Source: Ornithinimicrobium pekingense DSM 21552
Lineage (GTDB): Bacteria > Actinomycetota > Actinomycetes > Actinomycetales > Dermatophilaceae
Assembly (NCBI RefSeq): GCF_000421185.1
Contig: NZ_ATWJ01000012.1
Location: 62,001 to 126,000 of the forward strand
Direction of reading: 5' to 3'
DNA: 64,000 nt
The notes under the pieces are model-generated. The model saw nothing but the letters and a program-made list of their open reading frames with translations, did no database searches and was not told the origin of the DNA. The position numbers were made by a program, and so were the translations under genes. Below, in pieces: positions 44,486 through 53,009 of this stretch (position 1 is the first letter of the stretch; every line of letters begins with the position of its first letter).

Positions 44486-46777
44486 CTAGGTGCTCACCGT
44501 CGTGCGGCGCGGGTCGTGCAGGCCCACCTCGTGGACGTCGCCGGTGAGCGTGACGGTCTGCACGAGGCGCCGGTCGGCGACCGACTCCCCGACCCAGATC
44601 TCCACGTCGCCGGGCTCGACGACCCGGCGGCCGTCCCGCCCGGTGAAGGACAGCCGCGAGGGTGGCACGCGCAGGGCCAGCGTGCGCGCCTCCCCCGCCT
44701 CCAGCCTGACGCGGGCGTAGCCCACGAGCTGGGCGACCGGCCGGGTGACCGACGCGACGAGGTCGCGCGCGTAGACCTGGACGACGTCGTCACCCGCACG
44801 CCCGCCCGTGTTGGTCACCCGGACCTGCACCTCGACGTCGTCGGCCGTGGAGCCGGCGCCGACCCGCAGGTCGTCCAGCCCGAAGGTCGTGTAGGACAGG
44901 CCGTGCCCGAACGGCAGCGCCGGCCGGCTGGAGAGGTTGGTGACGTCGGTGTCGCCGCCCAGCGGCGGGTGCAGGTAGGTGTAGGGCTGGCTGCCGGCCG
45001 AGCGCGGGATGCTGACGGGCAGGTGGCCCGAGGGGTTCACCCGTCCCGAGAGCACCCCGGCGACGGCGCCCGCGCCCTCCTCGCCGGGGAAGAAGGCCTG
45101 GACCACGGCGGCGCACGACCCCAGCGCCCAGTCGACGGCGTAGGGGCGGCCGGTGAGCAGGACCAGCACCACCGGCGTGCCCGTCGCAGCGACGGCCTCG
45201 ACCAGCCGGCGCTGGACGCCGGGCAGCTCCAGGTCGTCGCGGTCGCAGCCCTCTCCCGAGGTGGCCCGGCCGAAGAGGCCGGAGGAGTCCCCCACGACGA
45301 CGACCGCCACGTCGGACCCGGCCGCCGCGGCCGCCGCGTCCTGCAGGCCCGAGACGTCCTCGGAGTCGACGTCGCAGCCCCACTCGTGGCGCAGCTCGGC
45401 CTCCGGCCACTCCTGCAGCAGCGCCTCGCGGACCGTCGGGGCGACGATCCCGGGGTCGGTCTGCGGGTGCTGCGGGATGACGTGGTTGACGAAGGAGTAG
45501 CAGCCGAAGAGCGCGGCCAGCCGGTCGGCGTTCGGTCCGATGACGGCCACCCTCCCCGGCGCCGTCAGGGGCAGCGTGCCGTCGTTGGACAGCAGCACGA
45601 CCGACTCCTCGGCCAGCCGGGCCGCGAGCGCCCGGTGCTCGGGCCCGTCCAGCTCGACGGCGGCGGGCGGCTCGTCCTCGAAGGTGGCGCCGAGCAGGCC
45701 GAGCTCCTCCTTCTGCCGCAGGGCCCGGGTGCAGGCCCGGTCGACGAGCGCCTCGTCCACGGCGCCGGAGCGGACCGCCTCGGCCAGCGGCGCCAGGTAG
45801 GCGTCGCCGGTCGGCAGCTCGATGTCGACGCCGGCGAGCAGCGCCTGGCCGGCGGCCTGCCCGAGGTCGGCCGCGACGTGGTGCAGCAGCTGCAGGAAGG
45901 CGACGCCGAAGTAGTCGGCCACCACGGTGCCGTCGAAGCCCCACCGCTCGCGCAGCACGCCGGTGAGCAGCGTCGGGTCGGAGGCGACGGGCACGCCGTC
46001 GATCTCGGTGTAGGAGTGCATGACCGAGCGCACGCCACCCTCGACCACGGCCATCTCGAAGGGCACCATGAGCACGTCCTCGAGCTCGCGCGGTCCGGCG
46101 TGCACCGGCGCGAAGTTGCGGCCCGCCTGCGAGGCGGAGTAGCCGACGAAGTGCTTGAGCGTCGCGTGCACCCCCTCGGACTGCAGGCCCTCGACATACC
46201 CCGTGCCGATGGTGGCCACGAGGTAGGGGTCCTCGGAGATCGCCTCCTCCACCCGGCCCCAGCGCGGGTCGCGCACGACGTCGAGGACGGGCGCGAGCCC
46301 CTGGTGCACGCCCAGCTGCCGCATCGAGCGCCCCACCGAGGCCGCCATCTCGTGCACGAGCCCGGTGTCCCAGGTCGCGCCCCAGGCCAGCGGGGTCGGG
46401 AAGGTCGCCGCGCGCCACGCGGACAGCCCGGTCAGGCACTCCTCGTGCACCAGCGCCGGTATGCCGTGCCGCGTCGAGCGCACCAGCCAGCGCTGGAAGT
46501 CCCACAGCCAGCGCGCGCGCTCGACCGGGTCGACCGGGCGGGTGCCGTAGACCCGGGTCAGGTGGCCCAGGCCCTGGGAGGCGACGTCGTGGAGGCCCTG
46601 GGGCTCGGCGAACGCACCCTGCAGCGGGGCCACCGCGTCCCCGTCGCCCTTGTCCCAGAAGCCGACGATCTGCGCCAGCTTCTCCTCCAGGGTCATCGCG
46701 GCGACCAGCTCGGGCACGCCCGGGCGCCGGTGGTCGTCGTTGTCGGCCGGAGCCTCGACGGTGCGGGTGTCGGTCAT
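44486..46777 (-). CDS. GH3 beta-xylosidase/beta-glucosidase (BxlA-like)
   Basis: Glycoside hydrolase family 3 enzyme of 763 residues, all three domains present. The N-terminal barrel contains VHEECLTGLSAWRAATFPTPLAWGATWD, HQGLAPVLDVVRDPRWGRVEEAISEDPYL, ATLKHFVGYS and the nucleophile Asp288 in GTVVADYFGV. The alpha/beta sandwich has VVLLSNDGTLPL and VAVIGPNADR. The C-terminal Fn3-like domain includes LPFGHGLSYTTFGLDDLRV. No signal peptide. It is the last gene of a unit with a BxlEFG-like importer, the order known for xylobiose clusters in Streptomyces, so beta-xylosidase is the most likely activity. Beta-glucosidase and alpha-arabinosidase remain possible. Confidence 0.92.
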   Translation of the reverse strand: MTDTRTVEAPADNDDHRRPGVPELVAAMTLEEKLAQIVGFWDKGDGDAVAPLQGAFAEPQGLHDVASQGLGHLTRVYGTRPVDPVERARWLWDFQRWLVRSTRHGIPALVHEECLTGLSAWRAATFPTPLAWGATWDTGLVHEMAASVGRSMRQLGVHQGLAPVLDVVRDPRWGRVEEAISEDPYLVATIGTGYVEGLQSEGVHATLKHFVGYSASQAGRNFAPVHAGPRELEDVLMVPFEMAVVEGGVRSVMHSYTEIDGVPVASDPTLLTGVLRERWGFDGTVVADYFGVAFLQLLHHVAADLGQAAGQALLAGVDIELPTGDAYLAPLAEAVRSGAVDEALVDRACTRALRQKEELGLLGATFEDEPPAAVELDGPEHRALAARLAEESVVLLSNDGTLPLTAPGRVAVIGPNADRLAALFGCYSFVNHVIPQHPQTDPGIVAPTVREALLQEWPEAELRHEWGCDVDSEDVSGLQDAAAAAAGSDVAVVVVGDSSGLFGRATSGEGCDRDDLELPGVQRRLVEAVAATGTPVVLVLLTGRPYAVDWALGSCAAVVQAFFPGEEGAGAVAGVLSGRVNPSGHLPVSIPRSAGSQPYTYLHPPLGGDTDVTNLSSRPALPFGHGLSYTTFGLDDLRVGAGSTADDVEVQVRVTNTGGRAGDDVVQVYARDLVASVTRPVAQLVGYARVRLEAGEARTLALRVPPSRLSFTGRDGRRVVEPGDVEIWVGESVADRRLVQTVTLTGDVHEVGLHDPRRTTVST

Positions 46778-46858
46778 GGCGGCATCGCCTTCCACGGGGA
46801 GGGGTCGAGAGGTCTGGTGTCGGGGGCTGGCGGGGTATGCGGTGCAGCTGAGGGCGCG

Positions 46859-47770
46859 TCAGCCCTTCACCGCTCCCTGCAGGCCGTTGACGATGCGCTT
46901 CTGCATCGCCAGGAAGAAGATCAGCGCGGGGATCATCGCCAGGGTGGTGAAGGCGAAGACGCCGGCGGTGTCGGAGGAGTACTGCGAGGAGAAGTCGGCC
47001 ACGCCCAGCGGCAGGGTCTTCATGTCGCCGCGCAGCAGCAGCAGGGGCAGCAGGTAGGCGTTCCACGAGCCGACGAAGGCGAGCACGCCCACCGTCACCG
47101 CGCCCGGGGCCGACAGGGGCAGCAGCACCCGCCAGAAGAACTGCAGCCGGGAGGCGCCGTCGACGATCGCGGCCTCCTCCATCTCCCGCGGGATGGCCAT
47201 GAGGAAGGGTCGCAGGATGACGATCGTCATCGGCAGCGCGAACGCCGCCTGCGGCAGGGCGACGCCCCACCAGGTGTTGCCGATCCCCAGGTCGCGGGTG
47301 ACCAGGATGAACAGCGGGATGATCGCCACGGTCGCCGGGAAGAGCAGGCCCACCACGAAGACCATGAACAGCGGCTCGCGCCAGCGGAACTGGTAGCGGG
47401 CCAGCGGGTAGGCGGCCATCAGCCCGCAGACGACCGTGACGACGGTCGTGATGGCCGCGACGGCGACCGAGTTGACCGCGTAGGTCCAGAAGGCGCTCTC
47501 GGTGAGCACCCTGCGGTAGTTGTCGAAGACCCACGGGTCGGGCAGGCCCGCCGGGGCGGAGGCCAGCTGGGCGTTGGAGCGGAAGCCGCCGAGCACGGCA
47601 TACAGGACCGGGCCCAGGGTGAGCGCCACGACGAGGAGGGCGACGAGGTAGACCAGCACCCCTCCCTCGCTGCGGCCGCTGCCCTGCCGGGGCGCGCGGG
47701 TGCCGCCGCTCGCCGCGGTCGGGCCGGCGCCGTCGCGCGAGACGGGGGTGGGCGTGGTCGTGGTGGTCAT
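46859..47770 (-). CDS. Carbohydrate ABC transporter permease, MalG type (BxlG-like)
   Basis: Inner-membrane subunit of 303 residues with six main hydrophobic helices and the EAA loop PREMEEAAIVDGASRLQFFWRVLLPLSAPGAV. It starts with a Thr/Pro-rich cytoplasmic tail. ATG overlaps the upstream permease stop (ATGA). It partners the MalF-type subunit and the family-1 binding protein. No ATPase gene is nearby, which is typical for CUT1 importers that use a shared MsiK ATPase. Confidence 0.92.
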   Translation of the reverse strand: MTTTTTPTPVSRDGAGPTAASGGTRAPRQGSGRSEGGVLVYLVALLVVALTLGPVLYAVLGGFRSNAQLASAPAGLPDPWVFDNYRRVLTESAFWTYAVNSVAVAAITTVVTVVCGLMAAYPLARYQFRWREPLFMVFVVGLLFPATVAIIPLFILVTRDLGIGNTWWGVALPQAAFALPMTIVILRPFLMAIPREMEEAAIVDGASRLQFFWRVLLPLSAPGAVTVGVLAFVGSWNAYLLPLLLLRGDMKTLPLGVADFSSQYSSDTAGVFAFTTLAMIPALIFFLAMQKRIVNGLQGAVKG

Positions 47771-48747
47771 CGGACCCCCCGGGTGACGTCGGCGTCGGCG
47801 GTGTCCCGCCGGAGCACGAAGCGTTGGTAGAGGACGGCCATAAGCAGGGCGATGACGAACAGGACGACCGAGGCGGCGGCGGCGATGCCGTAGTTCTGCC
47901 GCTTCGTGCCCTCGTTGACCAGGAAGGTCGCCATCGTGGTCGTGGCGTTGGCAGGGCCGCCGCCGGTGAGGATCCAGACCATGTCGAAGAGCTGCAGCGA
48001 GCCAATCATCGACAAGAAGGCCCACATCCGGATGGTCGGGCCGAGCAGCGGGATCGTGACCCGCCACTGGGTCTGCCACCAGGAGGCCCCGTCGATCTGA
48101 GCGGCCTCCGACAGCTCGTCCGGCACGCCCTGCAGGCCGGCGAGGAAGAGCAGGACGGCCAGGCCGACGTACTTCCAGGTCAGCACCACCACGAGCGTGG
48201 GCAGGGCCAGGGACGGGGTGCCCAGGAAGCCCTGGAAGGGGCCCGCGAGACCGACCGTGCCGAGCATGGCCTCGATGACGCCGCGGCCCGGCTGCAGCAG
48301 CTGGAACCAGACGACGCCGGCGATGACCTCGGAGAGCACGTAGGGGACGAAGATGATCGTGCGCAGCATCCCCTGCCCGCGCATCCGCCGGTTGAGCAGC
48401 AGCGCGATGGCCAGACCCAGCGGCAGCTGGATGAGGATCGAGGCCACGACGATGATCAGGTTGTGGCCCACCGCGCCGGTGAAGACCTCGTCGGTCAGGA
48501 CGGCGACGTAGTTCTGCAGGCCGACGAAGTCCACCAGCGGGCCGAAGCCCTTCCAGCGGTAGAGGGAGAACTGGACGGCGCGCAGGATCGGCCAGACGAC
48601 GAAGACGGCGAACAGCAGCAGGGCCGGCGCCGTGAAGACGACGATCTCGGCCGCCATCCGCCAGTCGCGGCGGCGGCCGCCCGCCGGCCGCGTGTCGCGG
48701 CCGGCGGGCGGGGTCGTGCCCCGGGACGGGACGGGCAGGGCGGTCAT
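47767..48747 (-). CDS. Carbohydrate ABC transporter permease, MalF type (BxlF-like)
   Basis: Membrane subunit of 326 residues. AAEIVVFTAPALLLFAVFVVWPILRAVQFSLYRWKGFG at the start and VPDELSEAAQIDGASWWQTQWRVTIPLLGPTIRM, the EAA loop, are standard for the CUT1 family. Six hydrophobic segments are visible. It begins 13 bases after the binding-protein stop and overlaps the MalG-type gene by four bases. Confidence 0.92.
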   Translation of the reverse strand: MTALPVPSRGTTPPAGRDTRPAGGRRRDWRMAAEIVVFTAPALLLFAVFVVWPILRAVQFSLYRWKGFGPLVDFVGLQNYVAVLTDEVFTGAVGHNLIIVVASILIQLPLGLAIALLLNRRMRGQGMLRTIIFVPYVLSEVIAGVVWFQLLQPGRGVIEAMLGTVGLAGPFQGFLGTPSLALPTLVVVLTWKYVGLAVLLFLAGLQGVPDELSEAAQIDGASWWQTQWRVTIPLLGPTIRMWAFLSMIGSLQLFDMVWILTGGGPANATTTMATFLVNEGTKRQNYGIAAAASVVLFVIALLMAVLYQRFVLRRDTADADVTRGVR

Positions 48748-48760
48748 CGTGCGGTGCTGC

Positions 48761-50071
48761 TCAGCCCTCGGCGTCGGCCGCGGACTGCGTCTGGTCGACG
48801 ATGTCCTGCGGCGTGGCCTGCCCGGCGAACATGAGCGCGATCGCGTCGTTCATCGCGCCACCCACCGACTGGCCGAAGGCGGTGTCGAAGTAGAGCTGGA
48901 CGTAGGGGGCGTTGTCGCGGACCTCGAGCAGCTGCGCCAGGGCCGGGTCGGCGACCGCGTCCGTGACGTTGGGGTTGGTCGGCAGGCCCATGTCGCGCTC
49001 GGCGAAGCCGCGCTGCACCTCGTCGGAGAGCAGGAAGGTCACGAAGTCGACGGCCGCCTGCGGCGCGTCGGCCGACACGGCCCAGGCGTCGCCACCGCCG
49101 AGCTGGGCTTCCTGGTCACCCTGGCCGCCCTCGACCGCGGGGAAGGGGAACCAGCCGAGCTTGTCGCCCAGGCCCTCGCCGTCCTCGGTGAGGCCGGCCA
49201 TCACGCCGGGCTCCCAGTGGCCCTGCATCTCCATCGCGACCTGCTCGGTGGCGAGCAGCCCGGAGGCGCTGGTCGGGCCGGACTGTGCCGGGGTCGACAG
49301 GAAGCCGCGGTTGAACGGCTCGGCCGCGACGAGCTTCTCGACCTCCTCGCCGGCCCTGATGAAGCACTCGTCGGAGAAGTCGAGGGTCTGCACGGCGCTG
49401 GTGAGGACGTCCTCGGCGCAGTGGCGCAGGGCGAACTGGTACCAGTAGTGCGCCGCCGGCCACTTGTCGCCGGCGCCCACCGAGATCGGCTCCATGCCGG
49501 CGGCCTTGAGCTGGTCGATCGCGGTGTACATCTCGTCCCAGGTGCTGGGGGGCTCGGTGATCCCGGCCTCCTCGAACATCTCGGTGTTGTACCAGAAGCC
49601 GACGACGCCGACGGAGAACGGCAGCGCGTAGACGCGGTCGTCGACGGTCCAGCCCTGGACGGTGCCGCCGAGCAGCTCGATCTCCTCGGCCGCGTCCTCG
49701 GTCAGGTCCCTGGTCAGGCCCGCCTCGACGTGGTCGGCGAGCTCGCCGCCACCACGCTCCATGTAGACGTCCGGGGCGTCGCCGGCCTGGAAGGCCGCGT
49801 CGAGCTTGGTCAGCATGTCCTCGTGCTGCATCGCCTCCATCTCGACGGCGACCCCGGTCTCCTCCTCGAAGTCGGCCGCGAGCTGGGTGTAGTACTCCAG
49901 GCCCTCCCCGGTGTTGGAGTTGTGCCACCAGGAGATCGACTCCGCGGTGCCACCGTCACCGCCGGTGGAGCCGCCGCCCTGGTCGCCCTCGCTGCTGCTC
50001 CCGCCGCAGGCGGCGAGGGTCAGGACGAGGCTGCCCGAGGCCGCCAGGCTCAGTGCGCGGATGGTGTTCAT
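48761..50071 (-). CDS. Extracellular sugar-binding lipoprotein, family 1 (BxlE-like)
   Basis: Lipoprotein of 436 residues with lipobox LAAC (Cys22) followed by a Ser/Gly-rich linker. The mature domain reads ISWWHNSNTGEGLEYYTQLAADFEEETGVAVEMEAMQHEDMLTKLDAAFQAGDAPDVYMERGGGELADHV, a classic family-1 binding-protein start. It would capture xylobiose or longer xylo-oligosaccharides by analogy with BxlE, since GH3 and two permeases follow. The ATG has GAGGAGC upstream. Its promoter region, shared with xylA, has a 20-bp perfect palindrome and an XylR-like half site. Substrate is inferred from context. Confidence 0.9.
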   Translation of the reverse strand: MNTIRALSLAASGSLVLTLAACGGSSSEGDQGGGSTGGDGGTAESISWWHNSNTGEGLEYYTQLAADFEEETGVAVEMEAMQHEDMLTKLDAAFQAGDAPDVYMERGGGELADHVEAGLTRDLTEDAAEEIELLGGTVQGWTVDDRVYALPFSVGVVGFWYNTEMFEEAGITEPPSTWDEMYTAIDQLKAAGMEPISVGAGDKWPAAHYWYQFALRHCAEDVLTSAVQTLDFSDECFIRAGEEVEKLVAAEPFNRGFLSTPAQSGPTSASGLLATEQVAMEMQGHWEPGVMAGLTEDGEGLGDKLGWFPFPAVEGGQGDQEAQLGGGDAWAVSADAPQAAVDFVTFLLSDEVQRGFAERDMGLPTNPNVTDAVADPALAQLLEVRDNAPYVQLYFDTAFGQSVGGAMNDAIALMFAGQATPQDIVDQTQSAADAEG

Positions 50072-50111
50072 GTGTGTGCTCCTCGGCGTTGAGTGAGTTC
50101 CGTCCAGACCG

Positions 50112-50141
50112 AATCTGCCAGTTTGTTGCGCCGCGTGTCAA
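50112..50141 (-). promoter_or_regulatory. Promoter of the BxlEFG-like operon
   Basis: On the minus strand TTGACA (50141-50136), 18 bases, CAGATT (50117-50112). The spacer contains GGCGCAACAAACTGG, which resembles a Bacillus XylR operator half site. Confidence 0.6.
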
Positions 50142-50159
50142 TCGTTATCGATAACGATT
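50140..50159. promoter_or_regulatory. 20-bp perfect palindrome (LacI-type operator candidate)
   Basis: The sequence from 50140 to 50159 is its own reverse complement around a central CG, core GTTATCGATAAC. It overlaps the -35 box of the binding-protein promoter by two bases. A LacI-family protein is the usual binder of such sites; the LacI gene at 38860 is one candidate. Confidence 0.7.
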
Positions 50160-50179
50160 TCGTTGCGATGGTCCAGGGG

Positions 50180-50216
50180 TTGCGCGACCCCGCCGGCCGT
50201 TATAGTTTTGCGGCAC
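50180..50216 (+). promoter_or_regulatory. Promoter/operator of xylA
   Basis: TTGCGC (50180-50185), 17 bases, TAGTTT (50203-50208) with TATAGT at 50201. TAGTTTTGCGGCAC (50203-50216) matches the repeat unit before the intracellular xylanase at 12 of 14 positions. Confidence 0.65.
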
Positions 50217-50235
50217 AACCAATCAAGGAGGATCC

Positions 50236-51441
50236 ATGTCGGCGCCCACGGCCACGTCATACTCGCAGGTCCAGTTCACCTTCGGTCTGTGGACCGTCGG
50301 CTGGTCTGCCCAGGACCCCTTCGGGGACGCCACGCGGGCCCCGATCGACCCGGTCGACTCCGTCCACCGGCTCGCCGAGCTCGGCGCCTCCGGCGTGACC
50401 TTCCACGACGACGACCTGGTCCCCCCGGGCGCGAGCGCCTCGGAGCGCGACGCCGTCATCGGGCGCTTCCGCGCCGCCCTGGACGAGACCGGGCTGACCG
50501 TGCCGATGGTGACCACCAACACCTTCACCCACCCCGTCTTCAAGGACGGCGCCCTGACGAGCAACGACCGCGGGGTGCGCCGGCTGGCGCTGCGCAAGGT
50601 GCTGCGCCAGGTCGAGCTCGGCGCCGAGCTGGGCGCGCGCACCTTCGTCATGTGGGGCGGCCGCGAGGGTATGGAGTACGACGGCGCCAAGGACCACCGC
50701 GCGGCACTGGACCGCTTCGCCGAGGGGCTGGACAGCGTGGCCGGCTTCATCAAGGACCGCGGTTACGACATGCGCATCGCCCTGGAGCCCAAGCCCAACG
50801 AGCCGCGCGGTGACATCCTGCTGCCGACCGTGGGTCACGCGCTCGGCTTCATCGCCCAGCTCGAGCACGGTGACATCGTCGGCCTCAACCCCGAGGTGGG
50901 GCACGAGCAGATGGCCGGGCTCAACTTCACGGCCGGCATCGCCCAGGCGCTGTGGTCGGGCAAGCTGTTCCACATCGACCTCAACGGCCAGCACGGCCCG
51001 AAGTTCGACCAGGACCTGGTCTTCGGCCACGGCGACCTGATGTCGGCCTTCTTCACCGTCGACCTGCTGGAGAACGGCTTCCCCAGCGGCGGGCCCCGCT
51101 ACGAGGGGCCCCGGCACTTCGACTACAAGCCCTCCCGGACCGAGGACCTCGAGGGAGTGTGGGTCTCGGCCGCGGCCAACATGGAGACCTACCTGCTGCT
51201 GGCCGAGCGGGCCCGCGCCTTCCGCGCCGACCCCGAGGTGCAGGAGGCCATGCGCGCCTCCGGCATCGAGGAGCTTGCCGTGCCGACCCTGGCCGAGGGC
51301 GAGTCCGCTGCGTCGCTGCTGCAGGCCGAGGGCGACCTCGGCCTGGAGATCGCCGCGGAGTCCGACCGGCTCGCGCCGCGCGGCTACGGCCACGTCCGCC
51401 TCAACCAGCTCGCCCTGCGGCACGTGCTCGGAGCCGCCTGA
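50236..51441 (+). CDS. xylA: Xylose isomerase
   Basis: TIM-barrel enzyme of 401 residues that converts D-xylose to D-xylulose. Metal and catalytic motifs are VTFHDDD (56-60), [52 protein letters not shown] and [11 protein letters not shown]. The lack of a long N-terminal extension places it in the short class I group of actinomycetes. AAGGAGG lies seven bases upstream of the ATG. It is followed three bases later by xylB and is divergent from the oligosaccharide importer. Confidence 0.97.
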   Translation: MSAPTATSYSQVQFTFGLWTVGWSAQDPFGDATRAPIDPVDSVHRLAELGASGVTFHDDDLVPPGASASERDAVIGRFRAALDETGLTVPMVTTNTFTHPVFKDGALTSNDRGVRRLALRKVLRQVELGAELGARTFVMWGGREGMEYDGAKDHRAALDRFAEGLDSVAGFIKDRGYDMRIALEPKPNEPRGDILLPTVGHALGFIAQLEHGDIVGLNPEVGHEQMAGLNFTAGIAQALWSGKLFHIDLNGQHGPKFDQDLVFGHGDLMSAFFTVDLLENGFPSGGPRYEGPRHFDYKPSRTEDLEGVWVSAAANMETYLLLAERARAFRADPEVQEAMRASGIEELAVPTLAEGESAASLLQAEGDLGLEIAAESDRLAPRGYGHVRLNQLALRHVLGAA

Positions 51442-51444
51442 GCC

Positions 51445-52881
51445 ATGGCGCCGCTCGTCGCCGGCATCGACTCCTCCACCCAGTCGTGCAAGGTCGTGGT
51501 CCGCGACGCGGACAGCGGTGAGCTCGTGCGGTCGGGGCGCGCCTCGCACCCCGACGGCACCGAGGTGCACCCCGACGCGTGGTGGGAGGCGCTCGTCGAG
51601 GCGGTCGGCATGGCCGGCGGCCTGGACGACGTCGCGGCGGTGTCGGTCGGCGGGCAGCAGCACGGCATGGTCACCCTCGACGAGGACGGCCAGGTCGTGC
51701 GGCCTGCCCTGCTGTGGAACGACACCCGCTCCGCCCCGCAGGCGCAGCGGCTGGTCGAGGAGCGCGGGGGTCGGTGGTGGGCCGGCGCGACGGGCTCGGT
51801 GCCGGTGGCCTCCTACACCGTGACCAAGCTCGCCTGGCTCGGTGAGCACGAGCCCGAGCACGCTGCCCGCACCGCCGCCGTCGCGCTCCCCCACGACTGG
51901 CTGACCTGGCGCCTGCGCGGGACCGGACGGCTCGAGGACCTCGTCACCGACCGCTCCGACGCCTCCGGCACCGGCTACTGGAGCCCCGCCTCGGGGCGCT
52001 ACCTGCACGAGCTGGTCCGGGACACGCTCGGGCACGACGCGGCCCTGCCCCGGGTCCTCGGGCCGGCGGAGCAGGCGGGCACCGGGTCCGGCCCGGCGGA
52101 CGGCATACCCCTGGGCCCCGGGGCCGGTGACAACGCCGCGGCCGCGCTGGGCCTGGGTGCGGAGCCGGGCGACGTCGTGCTGTCCGTGGGCACCTCCGGC
52201 GTCGTCAGCGTCGTGACCGACGACCCGACGGCCGACGTGACCGGCATGGTCAGCGGGTTCGCCGACGCCAGCGGGCGGTTCCTGCCGCTGGCCGCCACGC
52301 TCAACGGCGCTCGGGTGCTCGACGCCGCCGCCCGGCTGCTCGGCGTCGACCTGCCCACGCTCGACCGCCTCGCGGCGCAGGCCCCGACCGGGGCCGACGG
52401 GCTCGTGCTCGTGCCCTACCTCGAGGGCGAGCGCACCCCGAACCTGCCGACCGCGACCGGCTCGCTGCACGGCCTGACCCTGGGGACCTCCACCCCCGAG
52501 CACCTGGCCCGCGCCGCCGTCGAGTCGGTCGCCTGCCTGCTCGCCGACGCGGTGGACGCCGTGGTGGCGCAAGGGGTGGAGGTTCGCCGCTTCCTGCTCG
52601 TCGGCGGCGCTGCGAGGTCGCTGTCGCTGCGGCAGGCCCTCGCCGACGTCCTCGGGGCACCGGTCCTCGTGCCGCCGCCGGAGGAGTACGTCGCCGGCGG
52701 GGCCGCCCGCCAGGCCGCGTGGGTCCTGCGCGGCGAGGCCGCCGGGCCCCCCGACTGGCCCCTGCCCGGCCTGGTGACGGTCGAGCCGGCGGACGGTGAC
52801 GGGGGTGCCCGTGCCCGCGAGCGCTACGCCGAGGCCCGCGGGCACGTGCTCGACCGTGTCGTTGCGGGGCCCTCCGGCTGA
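51445..52881 (+). CDS. xylB: Xylulokinase
   Basis: FGGY kinase of 478 residues that makes D-xylulose 5-phosphate. [71 protein letters not shown] and [11 protein letters not shown] together are characteristic of XylB. The C-terminal half has [25 protein letters not shown]. It starts three bases after the xylA stop and shares its promoter. A hairpin follows, consistent with termination. Confidence 0.95.
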   Translation: MAPLVAGIDSSTQSCKVVVRDADSGELVRSGRASHPDGTEVHPDAWWEALVEAVGMAGGLDDVAAVSVGGQQHGMVTLDEDGQVVRPALLWNDTRSAPQAQRLVEERGGRWWAGATGSVPVASYTVTKLAWLGEHEPEHAARTAAVALPHDWLTWRLRGTGRLEDLVTDRSDASGTGYWSPASGRYLHELVRDTLGHDAALPRVLGPAEQAGTGSGPADGIPLGPGAGDNAAAALGLGAEPGDVVLSVGTSGVVSVVTDDPTADVTGMVSGFADASGRFLPLAATLNGARVLDAAARLLGVDLPTLDRLAAQAPTGADGLVLVPYLEGERTPNLPTATGSLHGLTLGTSTPEHLARAAVESVACLLADAVDAVVAQGVEVRRFLLVGGAARSLSLRQALADVLGAPVLVPPPEEYVAGGAARQAAWVLRGEAAGPPDWPLPGLVTVEPADGDGGARARERYAEARGHVLDRVVAGPSG

Positions 52882-52920
52882 CGTCCTTCCGTCCGGCACA
52901 GCGACGACCCCCGTGCGGTT

Positions 52921-52966
52921 CTGTCGTGTCACGGCCGTCGTGGCAGCGACCGGCGTGACACGACAG
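52921..52966. terminator. Hairpin between xylB and the Tat-exported protein gene
   Basis: 13-bp perfect arms (52921-52933 and 52954-52966) with a 20-base loop. It may end transcription from xylB; the wide loop makes this moderate. Confidence 0.5.
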
Positions 52967-53009
52967 GACGGCACATCGGTCGCCGGACCGGACCGGCGTG
53001 AGGTCGCGC

